A stretch of DNA of 64,000 nucleotides from DASQUK01 sp963756425 (lineage in GTDB: Bacteria; Actinomycetota; Acidimicrobiia; Acidimicrobiales; VFJN01). The translations under genes and the position numbers were made by a program. Shown piece after piece: positions 34,415 to 42,814 of the stretch. The stretch's first letter is position 1, and every line of letters begins with the position of its first letter. The stretch spans positions 124,001-188,000 of the forward strand of contig CAVWNW010000011.1 of the NCBI GenBank assembly GCA_963756425.1, read 5' to 3'. A model generated the notes under the pieces. That model searched no databases. It had not been told where the DNA came from and worked only from the letters and a program-made list of their open reading frames with translations.

Positions 34415-35074
34415 TCAGCGCCGGAGGCCGATGGTGAGCCCGTCGAAGGCGGGGAGGACGACCACGTCGACGCGGTCGTCGGCGGCCACCCGGTCGTTGA
34501 ACTCCCGGATGGCGCGGGTGTCGTCGTCGCCGTCGGCGTCGGCGACGCGGCCGGACCACAGCACGTTGTCGGCCAGCAGGACACCACCCGGGCGTGTGCG
34601 GGGCACGAGCTCGTCCCAGTAGTCCCAGTAGCCGCCCTTGTCGGCGTCGATGAACGCGAGGTCGATCGTCGGCTCCGGCGGAAGCGACCGCAACGTGTCG
34701 AGCGCAGGGGCGATCCGCAGCTCGATGCGCCCCGCCATCCCGGCGCGCTCCCACGCCCTGCGGGCCAACGCGGTCCACTCCTCGCTGACATCGCAGCACA
34801 CGAGCGTGCCGCCGGCCGCCAGGCCCCGCGCGATGCAGAGGGACGAGTACCCCGTGAAGGTGCCCACCTCGACGGCGCGGCGGGCGCCGACCAGCCGGGC
34901 GAACAGCGTGAGCAGCTGGCCCTGGTCCGGCCCGATCTGCATGGTCGCCACCGGGCCCAGGGCCGCGGTCTCGTCGCGCAGGTCGGCGAGCACCGGATCG
35001 TCGGCCCACGTGCCATGGGCCACGGCGTAATCGACCAGCGCGCTGGTCACGGTCAGCGCCCTGAGGTCAGCCAT
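34415..35074 (-). CDS. O-methyltransferase family 3 (catechol/caffeoyl-CoA type)
   Basis: 219 residues from the ATG at 35074. 'RRAVEVGTFTGYSSLCIARG' is the SAM-binding glycine region, 'TLVCCDVSEEW' strand 2, 'IDLAFIDADKGGYWDYWDEL' the metal-binding aspartate with Lys, and 'GGVLLADNVLWSG' the second metal site Asp-Asn. These enzymes methylate catechols and related small phenolics with a divalent metal. The frame is open to 35473 but the extension is antisense to the enoyl-CoA hydratase. The leaderless -10 TAGCGT 8 nt upstream sets the start. Confidence 0.9.
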   Translation of the reverse strand: MADLRALTVTSALVDYAVAHGTWADDPVLADLRDETAALGPVATMQIGPDQGQLLTLFARLVGARRAVEVGTFTGYSSLCIARGLAAGGTLVCCDVSEEWTALARRAWERAGMAGRIELRIAPALDTLRSLPPEPTIDLAFIDADKGGYWDYWDELVPRTRPGGVLLADNVLWSGRVADADGDDDTRAIREFNDRVAADDRVDVVVLPAFDGLTIGLRR

Positions 35075-35082
35075 CGGTGCCG

Positions 35083-35088
35083 ACGCTA
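35083..35088 (-). promoter_or_regulatory. -10 element TAGCGT, leaderless promoter
   Basis: Read on the minus strand it lies 8 nt before the ATG at 35074, in the 28-bp spacer to the divergent enoyl-CoA hydratase gene. Confidence 0.5.
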
Positions 35089-35102
35089 CGCCGTGGCAGA
35101 GT

Positions 35103-35942
35103 GTGACGGTGAACGATCGCGTGACCGTGGCCATCGACCAGGGCGTGGCCGACGTGCGGCTGAACCGCCCCGACAAGCTCAACGCCCTGGACACCGACAT
35201 GTTCGTGGGCCTGGTCGACGCCGGGTCCCGGCTGGCGACAGAGCCATCGGTCCGGGCGGTGGTGCTGTCGGGCGAGGGCCGGTCGTTCTCGGCCGGCCTC
35301 GACTTCTCCGGGTTCAAGGCCATGGCCGACGGCGGCCGGGCCAGCGGCGACCGCGAGCCGACGGGGGGCGACGGCCTCCGGACCATCGGCGCCACCGAGG
35401 GGCGGATCACCCACCTCGCACAGCAGGCGGCCCATTGCTGGTCCGAGGTCCCTGTGCCGGTGATCGCCGCCATCTCGGGTCACTGCCTGGGCGGCGGCCT
35501 GCAGATCGCGCTCGGCGCCGACATCCGGATCGTGCACCCCGACGCCAGCCTCTCGGTGCTCGAGATCCGCTGGGGCCTGTCACCAGACATGACCGGCACC
35601 GCCACCCTGCCCCGACTGGTCGCGCCGGACGTTGCCAAGGAGCTGACGTGGACCGGCCGCACCGTGACCGGGGAGGAGGCGGCGCGCATCGGCCTGGCCA
35701 CCCGGTCCAGCGCGGCACCGCTGGAAGACGCCATGGCCCTCGCCCGCGAGATCGCCACCAAGAACCCGCATGCGATCCGAGGCATCAAGCGCCTCATCGA
35801 GCAGTCGGGCCGGGTGCCGCTGGCCCAGCAGTACGCCGACGAGCGCGAGGTCATCGGATCGCTCGTGAGCACCCCCAACCAGGTCGAGGCCGTCGCCGCC
35901 TTCTTCGAGAAGCGGGACCCCACCTTCGCCGATCCCGGTTGA
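35103..35942 (+). CDS. Enoyl-CoA hydratase/isomerase family protein
   Basis: 279 residues of the crotonase fold: 'VRLNRPDKLNALDTDM', oxyanion loop 'FSAGLDFSGF', second loop 'ISGHCLGGGLQIALGADIRI' and 'SVLEIRWGLSPDMTGT'. In hydratases two Glu act in catalysis; here the first is in a slightly different position and the second region reads 'EIRWGLSPD', so hydratase or isomerase activity cannot be separated. It fits the fatty-acid enzymes nearby. GTG start; a second in-frame GTG lies two codons on. Confidence 0.85.
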   Translation: MTVNDRVTVAIDQGVADVRLNRPDKLNALDTDMFVGLVDAGSRLATEPSVRAVVLSGEGRSFSAGLDFSGFKAMADGGRASGDREPTGGDGLRTIGATEGRITHLAQQAAHCWSEVPVPVIAAISGHCLGGGLQIALGADIRIVHPDASLSVLEIRWGLSPDMTGTATLPRLVAPDVAKELTWTGRTVTGEEAARIGLATRSSAAPLEDAMALAREIATKNPHAIRGIKRLIEQSGRVPLAQQYADEREVIGSLVSTPNQVEAVAAFFEKRDPTFADPG

Positions 35943-35962
35943 GGGTGACCCGATGGTCACTC
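35943..35962. terminator. Hairpin between convergent genes
   Basis: GTGACC-cgat-GGTCAC, extended by G-T and G-C pairs, spans the 18-base gap between two convergent stop codons. It could end transcription in both directions. Confidence 0.4.
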
Positions 35963-36857
35963 AGCTCACGGCACCGTGGGCCCGGAGGATGGTGATCGCC
36001 CGGACGGTGGCGTAGCTGCGCCACTCCCGCTCGGCTCCCGGCGATGCCGAGGCGAAGTCGACCGTCCAGCCGCCGTCGGGCTGCTGCTCCCCGGCGAGCT
36101 GATCCAGGTCGGCGGCTACAGCATCGGCCGCGAACAGCTTGCGCAGGGGCTGGTCCGGCAGGGGCGTGAAGTCCAGGGGACGGAGCTTCTCGTCGGCCGT
36201 CCCGCCCGGAACCGGCAGCGACCCGGAGGGCGGGATGATGCTCGCAAGCCGTCGCATGTGGTCCGGGGCCTCCGGGACGTCGTCAGCGATGGCGTCGAGG
36301 AACCAGAGGGCGAAGCGGAGCTCCAGGACGAACATCTCCTCGGGGTGCTCGTTCGCCGCGATCCGCTCGAGGCAGTAGCCGGTCGCGGCGGCCAGCCACG
36401 GATGCTCGGCGATGGCAGGGTCGTAGCGTCCGGCACGGTGGGCGAGGGCGGCCACGGCGCTGGTGATCTGCAGGGACGACGTCGTGGTGTCTGCGTCGGT
36501 CCACACCGGCGACGAGCCGGCGGGATCGTCGATCGGTAGCACGAACGGCAAGCCCCCGTCGGGGCGTGTGGCCGTGGCCAGCCAGTTGCACAGCTCGGTG
36601 GCGTGCGGCGAGGTCGCCGGCGCGACCTCCTCGATCACCTCGAAGGCGTGCAGCGCGCCCGCCGGGTGGCTGCCGGCCGACCGCAGGTCGGGCTCGATCG
36701 ACCAGCCGTAGCCCCCGTCGGGATTGCGGTACGCGTCCAGCGCCCGCAGCACCCGGTCGGGGTCACCGACGCCCATCACCAGGTCGGATCGGTAGCGGTC
36801 GAGCAGGCGGCCCTGGCTGACCAGGAACGCCCTGGCTGCGTTGATGTCTGCGCTCAT
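35961..36857 (-). CDS. Uncharacterised alpha/alpha-toroid (prenyltransferase/squalene-cyclase-like repeat) protein
   Basis: 298 residues from the ATG at 36857. Repeated blocks with 'NPDGGYGWSIEPDLRSAGSH', 'RPDGGLPFVLPI' and 'QPDGGWTVDF' follow the Gly-Gly-(Tyr/Trp/Leu) repeat pattern of the terpenoid-cyclase/prenyltransferase toroid. No cyclase DxDD or metal-binding motif is visible, so a catalytic role is doubtful. No secretion signal. The frame is open much further upstream, but that part is antisense to the gamma-glutamyltransferase. No clear -10 or ribosome site was found. Confidence 0.65.
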   Translation of the reverse strand: MSADINAARAFLVSQGRLLDRYRSDLVMGVGDPDRVLRALDAYRNPDGGYGWSIEPDLRSAGSHPAGALHAFEVIEEVAPATSPHATELCNWLATATRPDGGLPFVLPIDDPAGSSPVWTDADTTTSSLQITSAVAALAHRAGRYDPAIAEHPWLAAATGYCLERIAANEHPEEMFVLELRFALWFLDAIADDVPEAPDHMRRLASIIPPSGSLPVPGGTADEKLRPLDFTPLPDQPLRKLFAADAVAADLDQLAGEQQPDGGWTVDFASASPGAEREWRSYATVRAITILRAHGAVS

Positions 36858-36919
36858 CGGGCCATCGTGACGGCTGATCCGGCGGACGTATTGAACGTTT
36901 CGGACGTGGGAGCCGGCGT

Positions 36920-38530
36920 TCAGTAGCCGACCGCGGCGCCGTCCAGGGCACGGGGGTCGGCCGCGCCCCGCAGCACGTTGGCGTCGACCACCTCGATCAC
37001 CTGGGCATGGCCGAACCCGTGGTCGACGGCGTGGGGGCTGCGCCGGACGTCGTGGCCGCGCCCCGCCAGCCCCGCCTCCCAGCCGCTGGCGGCGTGGGCC
37101 TCGATCGCGAGGAACCCCGGGCCGTCGCCGTCCCAGGTGCGGAAGCTTCCCTCGCCGCCCAGGACCCAGCGGGGCGCAGCCACCGCCCGACCCGGCGCTT
37201 GGCCGTGGCGCAGGAGGCGGGCCAGGAGCTGGAGCAGGACCTGCGGCTGGCTGTCGCCGCCCATAGTGCCGAGGACCAGGCGCAACGACCCGTCGCTGCC
37301 CGTCACCAGGGCAGGCGCCAGTGTGTGCGGCGGGCGGCGTCCCGGCGCCAGCTCGGCCGGATTGCCGTCCTCGAGCGAGAAGCCGATGCCGCGATCGTGC
37401 AGGAAGACGCGCGTCGCCGGCTCGACGATGTGGGCCCCCCAGGCAGAGGCGTTCGACTGGATCAGCGTCACGCCCATGCGCTCCCCGTCGACCGCGCAGC
37501 AGACGGTGGTGCCTCCCGCCGACGCCAAGGGTGCCTGGCTGCCACGGCGACGGGGGTCGATCACCGCGCGCCGGGGCGCCAACCGCTCCGGGGCCAGCAG
37601 GGCGTTGCCGTCTGCCCCGTCGAACAGCACGGCGCCCCGGTCGGCGCCGGCCGCGCGTGCGGCCTCGGCGAGGAGATGCGGCCACGCGGGGTCGTCGGGA
37701 TCGTCGGGCAGCGGCAGGCCTTCCGAGATCCAGGCGCCGGCGGCTGTGAGGTAGCCCTGCGAGGGTGGCGGTGTGGTCCACACGTCGTGGCCCCATGCCC
37801 TGACCCGAAGCGGTGACACCCAGTCGGCCTGGGAGCGAGCCAGGTCCTCGGGCGTGAACAGGCCGCAGCCGAGCTCGACCAGCCCGTCGCCGAACCGCCC
37901 GCGGTAGAAGGGCTCGCGGCCGCCGGACGCGATCGCGTCGAGTGCCGCGGCCACGCCGGGTCGGCGCACCAGTGTTCCCGGCGCCAGCCGCGTGCCCTCG
38001 GCAGCAGCCGCGCGATAGTCGTCAGCCCCATCGAGAGCGAGGACCTCGGTCGCCGAGTACGCGAGCAGCCGCGAGGCGGGGAACCCACGGTCGGCGTAGG
38101 CCGTGGCGGGCTCGAGGACCCGTGCCAGCGGCAGCCGGCCGAAGCGACCGTGTAGCTCGATCCAGCCATCGACGCAGCCCGGTACCGTCACCGCCCGGAC
38201 GTCGCCGCGGAGGGGGAGGCGGTCGAGCCCCTCCCGGCGTGGTCCCGCGGCCTCGGCGCCCGAGCCGGCGCGACCGGCCGCACACAGGGCCGCCACCGGC
38301 TGGTCGGGCCGGTGGACGAGGGCGAACAGGTCGCCGCCCAGGCCGCATTGATGCTGGTTGGTGACAGCGAGGACGGCGCCCGCCGCCACGGCGGCGTCGA
38401 CGGCGGTGCCCCCCGCCTGCAGCGCCGCGACGCCCGCGGAGGCCGCGAGGTTGTCGGCTGCGGCCACCATCCCGACCGGCGCCCAGGTGGACGTGCCGAC
38501 GGAGACGCTGGCCAGGGTGTGGGTGGGCAT
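36920..38530 (-). CDS. Gamma-glutamyltransferase family protein (Ntn hydrolase)
   Basis: 536 residues. The large-subunit part opens 'GMVAAADNLAASAGVAALQA' with 'GLGGDLFALVH'. The autocleavage site is 'ASAGGTTVCCAVDG' with the nucleophile Thr at the start of the small subunit, and 'LGTMGGDSQPQ' provides the oxyanion region. There is no signal peptide, so the enzyme looks cytosolic, unlike classical periplasmic GGT. Proteins of this type act on gamma-glutamyl compounds or, in related groups, cephalosporin side chains. A TAGAAC sequence 7 nt before the ATG is a weak leaderless -10. Confidence 0.85.
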   Translation of the reverse strand: MPTHTLASVSVGTSTWAPVGMVAAADNLAASAGVAALQAGGTAVDAAVAAGAVLAVTNQHQCGLGGDLFALVHRPDQPVAALCAAGRAGSGAEAAGPRREGLDRLPLRGDVRAVTVPGCVDGWIELHGRFGRLPLARVLEPATAYADRGFPASRLLAYSATEVLALDGADDYRAAAAEGTRLAPGTLVRRPGVAAALDAIASGGREPFYRGRFGDGLVELGCGLFTPEDLARSQADWVSPLRVRAWGHDVWTTPPPSQGYLTAAGAWISEGLPLPDDPDDPAWPHLLAEAARAAGADRGAVLFDGADGNALLAPERLAPRRAVIDPRRRGSQAPLASAGGTTVCCAVDGERMGVTLIQSNASAWGAHIVEPATRVFLHDRGIGFSLEDGNPAELAPGRRPPHTLAPALVTGSDGSLRLVLGTMGGDSQPQVLLQLLARLLRHGQAPGRAVAAPRWVLGGEGSFRTWDGDGPGFLAIEAHAASGWEAGLAGRGHDVRRSPHAVDHGFGHAQVIEVVDANVLRGAADPRALDGAAVGY

Positions 38531-38605
38531 GGGCGCCGTTCTAGTCCCCGTCAGCGTCCGTCCGCCTGCTCCGGGTGCGACGGCGCGGACGGCCGGTCGG
38601 GGCGG

Positions 38606-38611
38606 TACGGT
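38606..38611 (+). promoter_or_regulatory. -10 element TACGGT, leaderless promoter
   Basis: Lies 8 nt before the GTG at 38620 and favours that start over the longer frame from 38575. Confidence 0.45.
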
Positions 38612-38619
38612 GCGCGGGC

Positions 38620-39030
38620 GTGGTGGATCTCGACGAGGTCGCCCGGCTGGCGTTGGAGCTGCCGGACGTCACCGAGGACGAACGTCACGGCCACCTCGCG
38701 TGGTCGGTCGCCGGCAAAGCGTTCGCCTGGGAACGACCCTTCAGCAAGGCGGACATCCGACGCTTCGGCGATGCCCGACCGCCGGATGGCCCGATCCTCG
38801 CGGTGCGCGTCGAAGACTTGTCCGAGAAGGAGGCGGTGCTGGCTGCCAACCCGGGCGCGTTCTTCACGATTCCCCACTTCGCCGGGTACTCGGCCGTCCT
38901 GATCCAGCTGACGTCGGTCGCGAAGCGCGCGTTGCGGGATGCGATCATCGACGGCTGGCTGGCGTGTGCGCCGCCCGAGCTCGCCGACGCCTACGTCGAA
39001 CGGGAAGGCCGGGCGACCCGGCGCCGCTGA
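38620..39030 (+). CDS. MmcQ/YjbR family protein
   Basis: 136 residues from the GTG at 38620. 'ALELPDVTEDERHGHLAWSV', 'KAFAWERPFSKADIRRFG' and 'FFTIPHFAGYSAVLIQL' correspond to the CyaY-like double-wing fold of MmcQ/YjbR DNA-binding-type proteins, many of which end with a segment like 'LIDGWLACAPPELA'. Molecular role unknown. It is divergent from the GGT gene and ends 36 bases before the convergent RpiR regulator. Confidence 0.8.
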   Translation: MVDLDEVARLALELPDVTEDERHGHLAWSVAGKAFAWERPFSKADIRRFGDARPPDGPILAVRVEDLSEKEAVLAANPGAFFTIPHFAGYSAVLIQLTSVAKRALRDAIIDGWLACAPPELADAYVEREGRATRRR

Positions 39031-39065
39031 CTCGGCTCGACGCCGTCGACGCCGCGGGATGCGGC

Positions 39066-39911
39066 TCAGGGCTCGACGAGCGCGCCCGCCCCCCGCCACG
39101 CGGCCTCGACGGCGTCGAGCCGGCGGGTGGCGCTTCGCCGGAGCCGTCCCGCGACCCCGGTGACGAGCGCGTTGGCGAGCGCCAGCGTGCCGACGTGGCT
39201 GTCGAACGGGCCGGCACCCTCGGCCGCCACCTCGAAGCTCACCGACGCCACGGCCGCCAGCGGCGACAGCGGGCTGTCGGTCACGGCCACCAGGGTGGCA
39301 CCGTGCCCGACCGCCCGGGTCACGTGCTCCACGACCCAGCGCTCGTAGCGGCGCAGGTCGATGGCGACCACCACGGTCTCCGGCCCGGCTCCGGCGAGTT
39401 GGCGGGCGACGGCCACGTCGGAGCCGGCGACCTGCGCCACGTCGTCGCGCACCAACGCCAACGCCGCTGCGAACATCGCCCCGACCCCCGCCTCGGCCTC
39501 GCCGGCCACGACACGCAGCGACCGTTGGCCGTCCGCCATGAGGCCGACCGCGTGCTCGAATGCTTCCGGCGCGACGGGCGCCAGCGTTCGGTCCACGTTG
39601 GCGAGCTCCGCCCGCAACGTCCGGGACACGACGTCGGAGCCTCGTTCGTCGCGGATGCGTTCGGCCGCCGGCCGCAGCTGCTGGCCGATCGCTCCCTGGA
39701 CGGCCGCCTGCAGGCCGGAGTAGCCGGTGTAGCCCAGCCGGGTCGACAGCCGCACCACCGACGCGCCGGAGGTGCCGGCCCTCTCCGCCACTCGGGCGAC
39801 GGTGCCGAACGCGACGCACTCCGGGTCGCGCAACACCACCTCGGCCACGCGCCGCTCGGCTGGCGAGAGTTGCTCGCGGTGCAGCTCGATGCGCTCGGCG
39901 GCTTCGCTCAT
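39066..39911 (-). CDS. MurR/RpiR family transcriptional regulator
   Basis: 281 residues from the ATG at 39911. The N-terminal HTH_6 domain reads 'LSPAERRVAEVVLRDPECVA' and 'VARVAERAGTSGASVVRLST', then a SIS domain (about 125-260) with 'VVVAIDLRRYERWVVEHVTR' and 'ATLVAVTDSPLSPL'. Such proteins sense phosphosugars or related metabolites and repress adjacent catabolic genes. It is divergent from an aldehyde dehydrogenase/aminotransferase operon with 64 bp between, where a palindrome is placed for repression. The leaderless -10 TATCAT lies 7 nt before the start. Confidence 0.9.
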   Translation of the reverse strand: MSEAAERIELHREQLSPAERRVAEVVLRDPECVAFGTVARVAERAGTSGASVVRLSTRLGYTGYSGLQAAVQGAIGQQLRPAAERIRDERGSDVVSRTLRAELANVDRTLAPVAPEAFEHAVGLMADGQRSLRVVAGEAEAGVGAMFAAALALVRDDVAQVAGSDVAVARQLAGAGPETVVVAIDLRRYERWVVEHVTRAVGHGATLVAVTDSPLSPLAAVASVSFEVAAEGAGPFDSHVGTLALANALVTGVAGRLRRSATRRLDAVEAAWRGAGALVEP

Positions 39912-39918
39912 GGCACGG

Positions 39919-39973
39919 ATGATACGTTGCCAGCGAGCCTGAAACGTTTGTATCGGAGGAGGAGGAGGAAGGG
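39919..39973. promoter_or_regulatory. Divergent promoter/operator region, AAACGTTT palindrome and strong ribosome site
   Basis: TATCAT (39919-39924, minus strand) serves the regulator. On the plus side the palindrome AAACGTTT (39942-39949) lies within GATAC...GTATC arms (39921-39925, 39950-39954), next to the likely promoter of the aldehyde dehydrogenase. A long purine run (GGAGGAGG..., 39955-39973) is its ribosome site. The likely binder is the RpiR-type protein. Confidence 0.5.
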
Positions 39974-39975
39974 TC

Positions 39976-41424
39976 GTGAGCACGTTTCGATCGGTGAACC
40001 CTGCCCGCCCCGACGACGTCGTCGGCGAGTACCCCAGCCACGGTCCGGCCGACGTCGACGCCGCGGTGTCCCGGGCGGCGGCCGCGCAGCGCGACTGGGC
40101 GCGGGTCCCCGCTCCGGCCAGGGCGGAGGTCATCGCCGGTGCCGCTGCGGTGATCGCCAGGGACAAGGAGGCCATGACGGCGCTGGTCAGCCGCGAGGCG
40201 GGCAAGGTGCTGGTCGAGGCGGGTGGCGACGTGCAGGAGGCCGTCGACATGGCCCACTTCGTCGCCGGTCAGGGCCGATCCGCCTGGGGCGAGACGGTGC
40301 CCTCCGAGCTGGGGGACAAGCTGTGCTGGACCACCCGCCAGCCGGTCGGGGTCGTGGGGATGATCACGCCGTGGAACTTCCCTGTGGCCATCCCGTCGTG
40401 GAAGATCTTCCCGGCCGTGCTGGCCGGCAACGGCGTAGTGATCAAGCCGTCGGAGCACGCCCCGGCGTGCTGCGAGGCATTCGTCGCCGCCTGCGTCGAG
40501 GGCGGCATGCCCGCCGATCTCGTGCAGGTCGTGCACGGCTTCGCGGAGCCGGCGGCGGCCCTGGCGGTGCACCCGGGCGTGCAGGCGATCAGCTTCACTG
40601 GATCGGTCCCGACCGGGCGGAAGGTAGCGGCTGCGGCCATGGAGACCGGGCCCCGCCTGGTGTCGCTCGAGCTCGGGGGCAAGAACGCAATGGTCGTCCG
40701 GCCCGACGCCGACCTGGACCTGGCGGTCGACGGCGCCATCTTCGGGGCCTTCGGCACGGCCGGCCAGCGCTGCACGTCGACGTCGCGGCTGATCACGCAT
40801 CCCGAGGTTGCGGGCGAGCTCGTCGACAGGATCGTCAAGCGCGCCGGCGAGCTCCGTTTGGGCGACCCCCAGGACCCGGCCGTCGACGTGGGCCCCGTCA
40901 TCAACGCCTCGTCGGCCGAGCGCATCGCCGCCATGGTGGTGGCCGCCGTCGACGAGGGCGCCACGGTCGCGTGCGGGGGCCAACAGCTCGACGTGGCCGG
41001 CTGCGGCGGGGCCTTCCACGCGCCGACGGTCCTGACCGGCGTGCGCCCCGAGCACCGGGTCGCCCGCGAGGAGGTGTTCGGACCCGTGCTCGCGGTGCTC
41101 GAGGTGGCCGACCTCGACGACGCCCTCGGCGTGGTGAACAGCGTCGAGTACGGGCTGTCGGCCGCGATCTACACCCGCGACATCAACGCCGCGCTGCGAG
41201 CCGTCGACCGCATCGACACCGGCATCGTCTACGTGAACGCCCCCACCATCGGCGCCGAGATCCCGCTGCCGTTCGGGGGGACCAAGCACACGGGGAACGG
41301 CTTCCGTGAGGCCGGCACCCGGGGCATCGAGCAGTTCAGCCAGCTGAAGACCGTTTACGTGGACTACTCGGGCCGGCTGCAGAAGGCGCAGATCGACACG
41401 CACCCGCTGGAGGAGCGGGCGTGA
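39976..41424 (+). CDS. NAD(P)-dependent aldehyde dehydrogenase
   Basis: 482 residues, usual family length. 'GMITPWNFPVAIPSWKIFPA' is the dinucleotide-binding segment, 'LELGGKNAMV' contains the general-base Glu and 'FGTAGQRCTSTSRL' the catalytic Cys. The end 'GIEQFSQLKTVYVDYSG' is typical of the semialdehyde-oxidising subgroup. It overlaps the following class III aminotransferase by four bases. Together they would transaminate an omega-amino acid and oxidise the resulting semialdehyde. The exact substrate (GABA, aminoadipate, aminovalerate) is not resolved. Confidence 0.9.
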   Translation: MSTFRSVNPARPDDVVGEYPSHGPADVDAAVSRAAAAQRDWARVPAPARAEVIAGAAAVIARDKEAMTALVSREAGKVLVEAGGDVQEAVDMAHFVAGQGRSAWGETVPSELGDKLCWTTRQPVGVVGMITPWNFPVAIPSWKIFPAVLAGNGVVIKPSEHAPACCEAFVAACVEGGMPADLVQVVHGFAEPAAALAVHPGVQAISFTGSVPTGRKVAAAAMETGPRLVSLELGGKNAMVVRPDADLDLAVDGAIFGAFGTAGQRCTSTSRLITHPEVAGELVDRIVKRAGELRLGDPQDPAVDVGPVINASSAERIAAMVVAAVDEGATVACGGQQLDVAGCGGAFHAPTVLTGVRPEHRVAREEVFGPVLAVLEVADLDDALGVVNSVEYGLSAAIYTRDINAALRAVDRIDTGIVYVNAPTIGAEIPLPFGGTKHTGNGFREAGTRGIEQFSQLKTVYVDYSGRLQKAQIDTHPLEERA

Positions 41425-42731
41425 CCACGCCCATCCCCACCTCCGCGCCGGCCACCAGCGCCGTCGGCGACGAGTCGGCCACCGCCCGCTGGCTCGCCCG
41501 CGACCACGAGGCCCTGGCGGGCGTGCTACCCCGCTACTACGACGTGGTCGCCGAGCGGGGCGAGGGGTCGTGGATCATCGACGTCGACGGTCGGAGGTTC
41601 CTGGACCTCGGCGCCGGCATCGCCGTCAACGCCACCGGCCATTGCCATCCCCGGGTGGTCGACGCCGTCGTCGAGCAGGCGCGGACCCTGCTGCACACCT
41701 CGGTGGTCGTGCACCACCGCCGCAACGTCGAGCTTGCCGAGCGGCTCGGCGGCCTCTGCCCGTTCTTCGCCGAGCCGCAGGTGTTCTTCTGCAACTCGGG
41801 GGCCGAGGCGGTCGACGGCGCGCTCAAGCTGGCGCGGAAGACCACGGGCCGGCCGGACGTGGTCGCCTTCACGCGGGCGTTCCACGGCCGAACCCTCGCC
41901 GCCACGACGCTGACCACCGCCAAGGGCCGCTACCGCGAGGGCTACGCGCCCCTCTTCCCGGGCGTCTACCACGCTCCCTACTGCATCCCCCACGAGCACG
42001 ACGATGCCGACGCCGCCGTGGGCGCCGCGCTCGACGGGCTCGACTGCCTCTTCGCCCTCCAGGCGCCGCCCGCGAACGTCGGGGCGATGATCGTCGAGCC
42101 CGTGCTGGGCGAGGGTGGCTACATCGCCCCGCCGCGGGAGTGGCTCCAGGGCCTCCGCGACCGCTGCGACGAGCACGGCATCCTGCTCGTGTTCGACGAG
42201 GTGCAGTGCGGCGTCGGCCGCACCGGTCGACCGTTCGCCGCCGAGACGTACGGTGTGACGCCAGATGTGCTGCTGTTCGCCAAGGGCATCGCATCCGGGT
42301 TGCCGCTGGGTGGCATCGTCGCCGGCCGGCGCCTGCTGGACCGGTGGCCGACCGGTACCCACGGCTCGACCTTCGGCGGCAACCCGGTCGCGTGCGCGGC
42401 CGCGATCGCCACGCTCGACGTGCTGGAGGGGCAGGACTGTTACAGGCGGGCCGTCGAGCTCGGCGCCGACGCAATGGACCGGCTGCGGCGCGAGGTCGGG
42501 TCCCACCCGCTCGTGCGCGACATCCGGGGTATCGGCCTCATGATCGGCGTCGAGCTCGAGGACAAGGCCGTCACGGAGCGGGTCGCCGCGCGCTGCCTGG
42601 ACGCCGGGGTGATCGTCCTGGCCTGCGGCCCCGACGAGAACGTCCTGCGCATCGCTCCGCCGCTCACCATCGACGACCACGAGCTCGCCCAGGGCCTCGA
42701 CGTCCTCTGCCAGGCCGTCCTGGTGGGCTAG
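41421..42731 (+). CDS. Class III aminotransferase (GABA/ornithine type)
   Basis: 436 residues. 'FFCNSGAEAVDGALKLARKT' is the phosphate-binding region, 'LVFDEVQCGVGRTG' the PLP-ring Asp region and 'LLFAKGIASGLPLG' carries the Schiff-base Lys; 'GTHGSTFGGNPVACAAA' completes the site. It transfers the omega-amino group of a diamine or omega-amino acid to a keto acid. The GTG start overlaps the upstream stop (GTGA). Convergent with the E1 gene across 83 bases that contain no clear terminator. Confidence 0.9.
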   Translation: MTTPIPTSAPATSAVGDESATARWLARDHEALAGVLPRYYDVVAERGEGSWIIDVDGRRFLDLGAGIAVNATGHCHPRVVDAVVEQARTLLHTSVVVHHRRNVELAERLGGLCPFFAEPQVFFCNSGAEAVDGALKLARKTTGRPDVVAFTRAFHGRTLAATTLTTAKGRYREGYAPLFPGVYHAPYCIPHEHDDADAAVGAALDGLDCLFALQAPPANVGAMIVEPVLGEGGYIAPPREWLQGLRDRCDEHGILLVFDEVQCGVGRTGRPFAAETYGVTPDVLLFAKGIASGLPLGGIVAGRRLLDRWPTGTHGSTFGGNPVACAAAIATLDVLEGQDCYRRAVELGADAMDRLRREVGSHPLVRDIRGIGLMIGVELEDKAVTERVAARCLDAGVIVLACGPDENVLRIAPPLTIDDHELAQGLDVLCQAVLVG

Positions 42732-42814
42732 CGGCCCCGCCATGGCCAACGTGCCGCCGTTTGGGAGGTCATGGCAGCGCTAACTGCGGCAAGTTCGGGT
42801 GAGGGTCGGGTAGG

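Noticed and set aside
35075..35473. 133-residue N-terminal extension of the O-methyltransferase
   Set aside because: Antisense to the enoyl-CoA hydratase; the conserved domain starts right after the ATG at 35074.
38358..41403. ORFs of 950-983 codons on both strands
   Set aside because: They cross several real genes in wrong frames and are Arg/Gly-rich. The real products (MmcQ/YjbR, RpiR, aldehyde dehydrogenase) account for the DNA.
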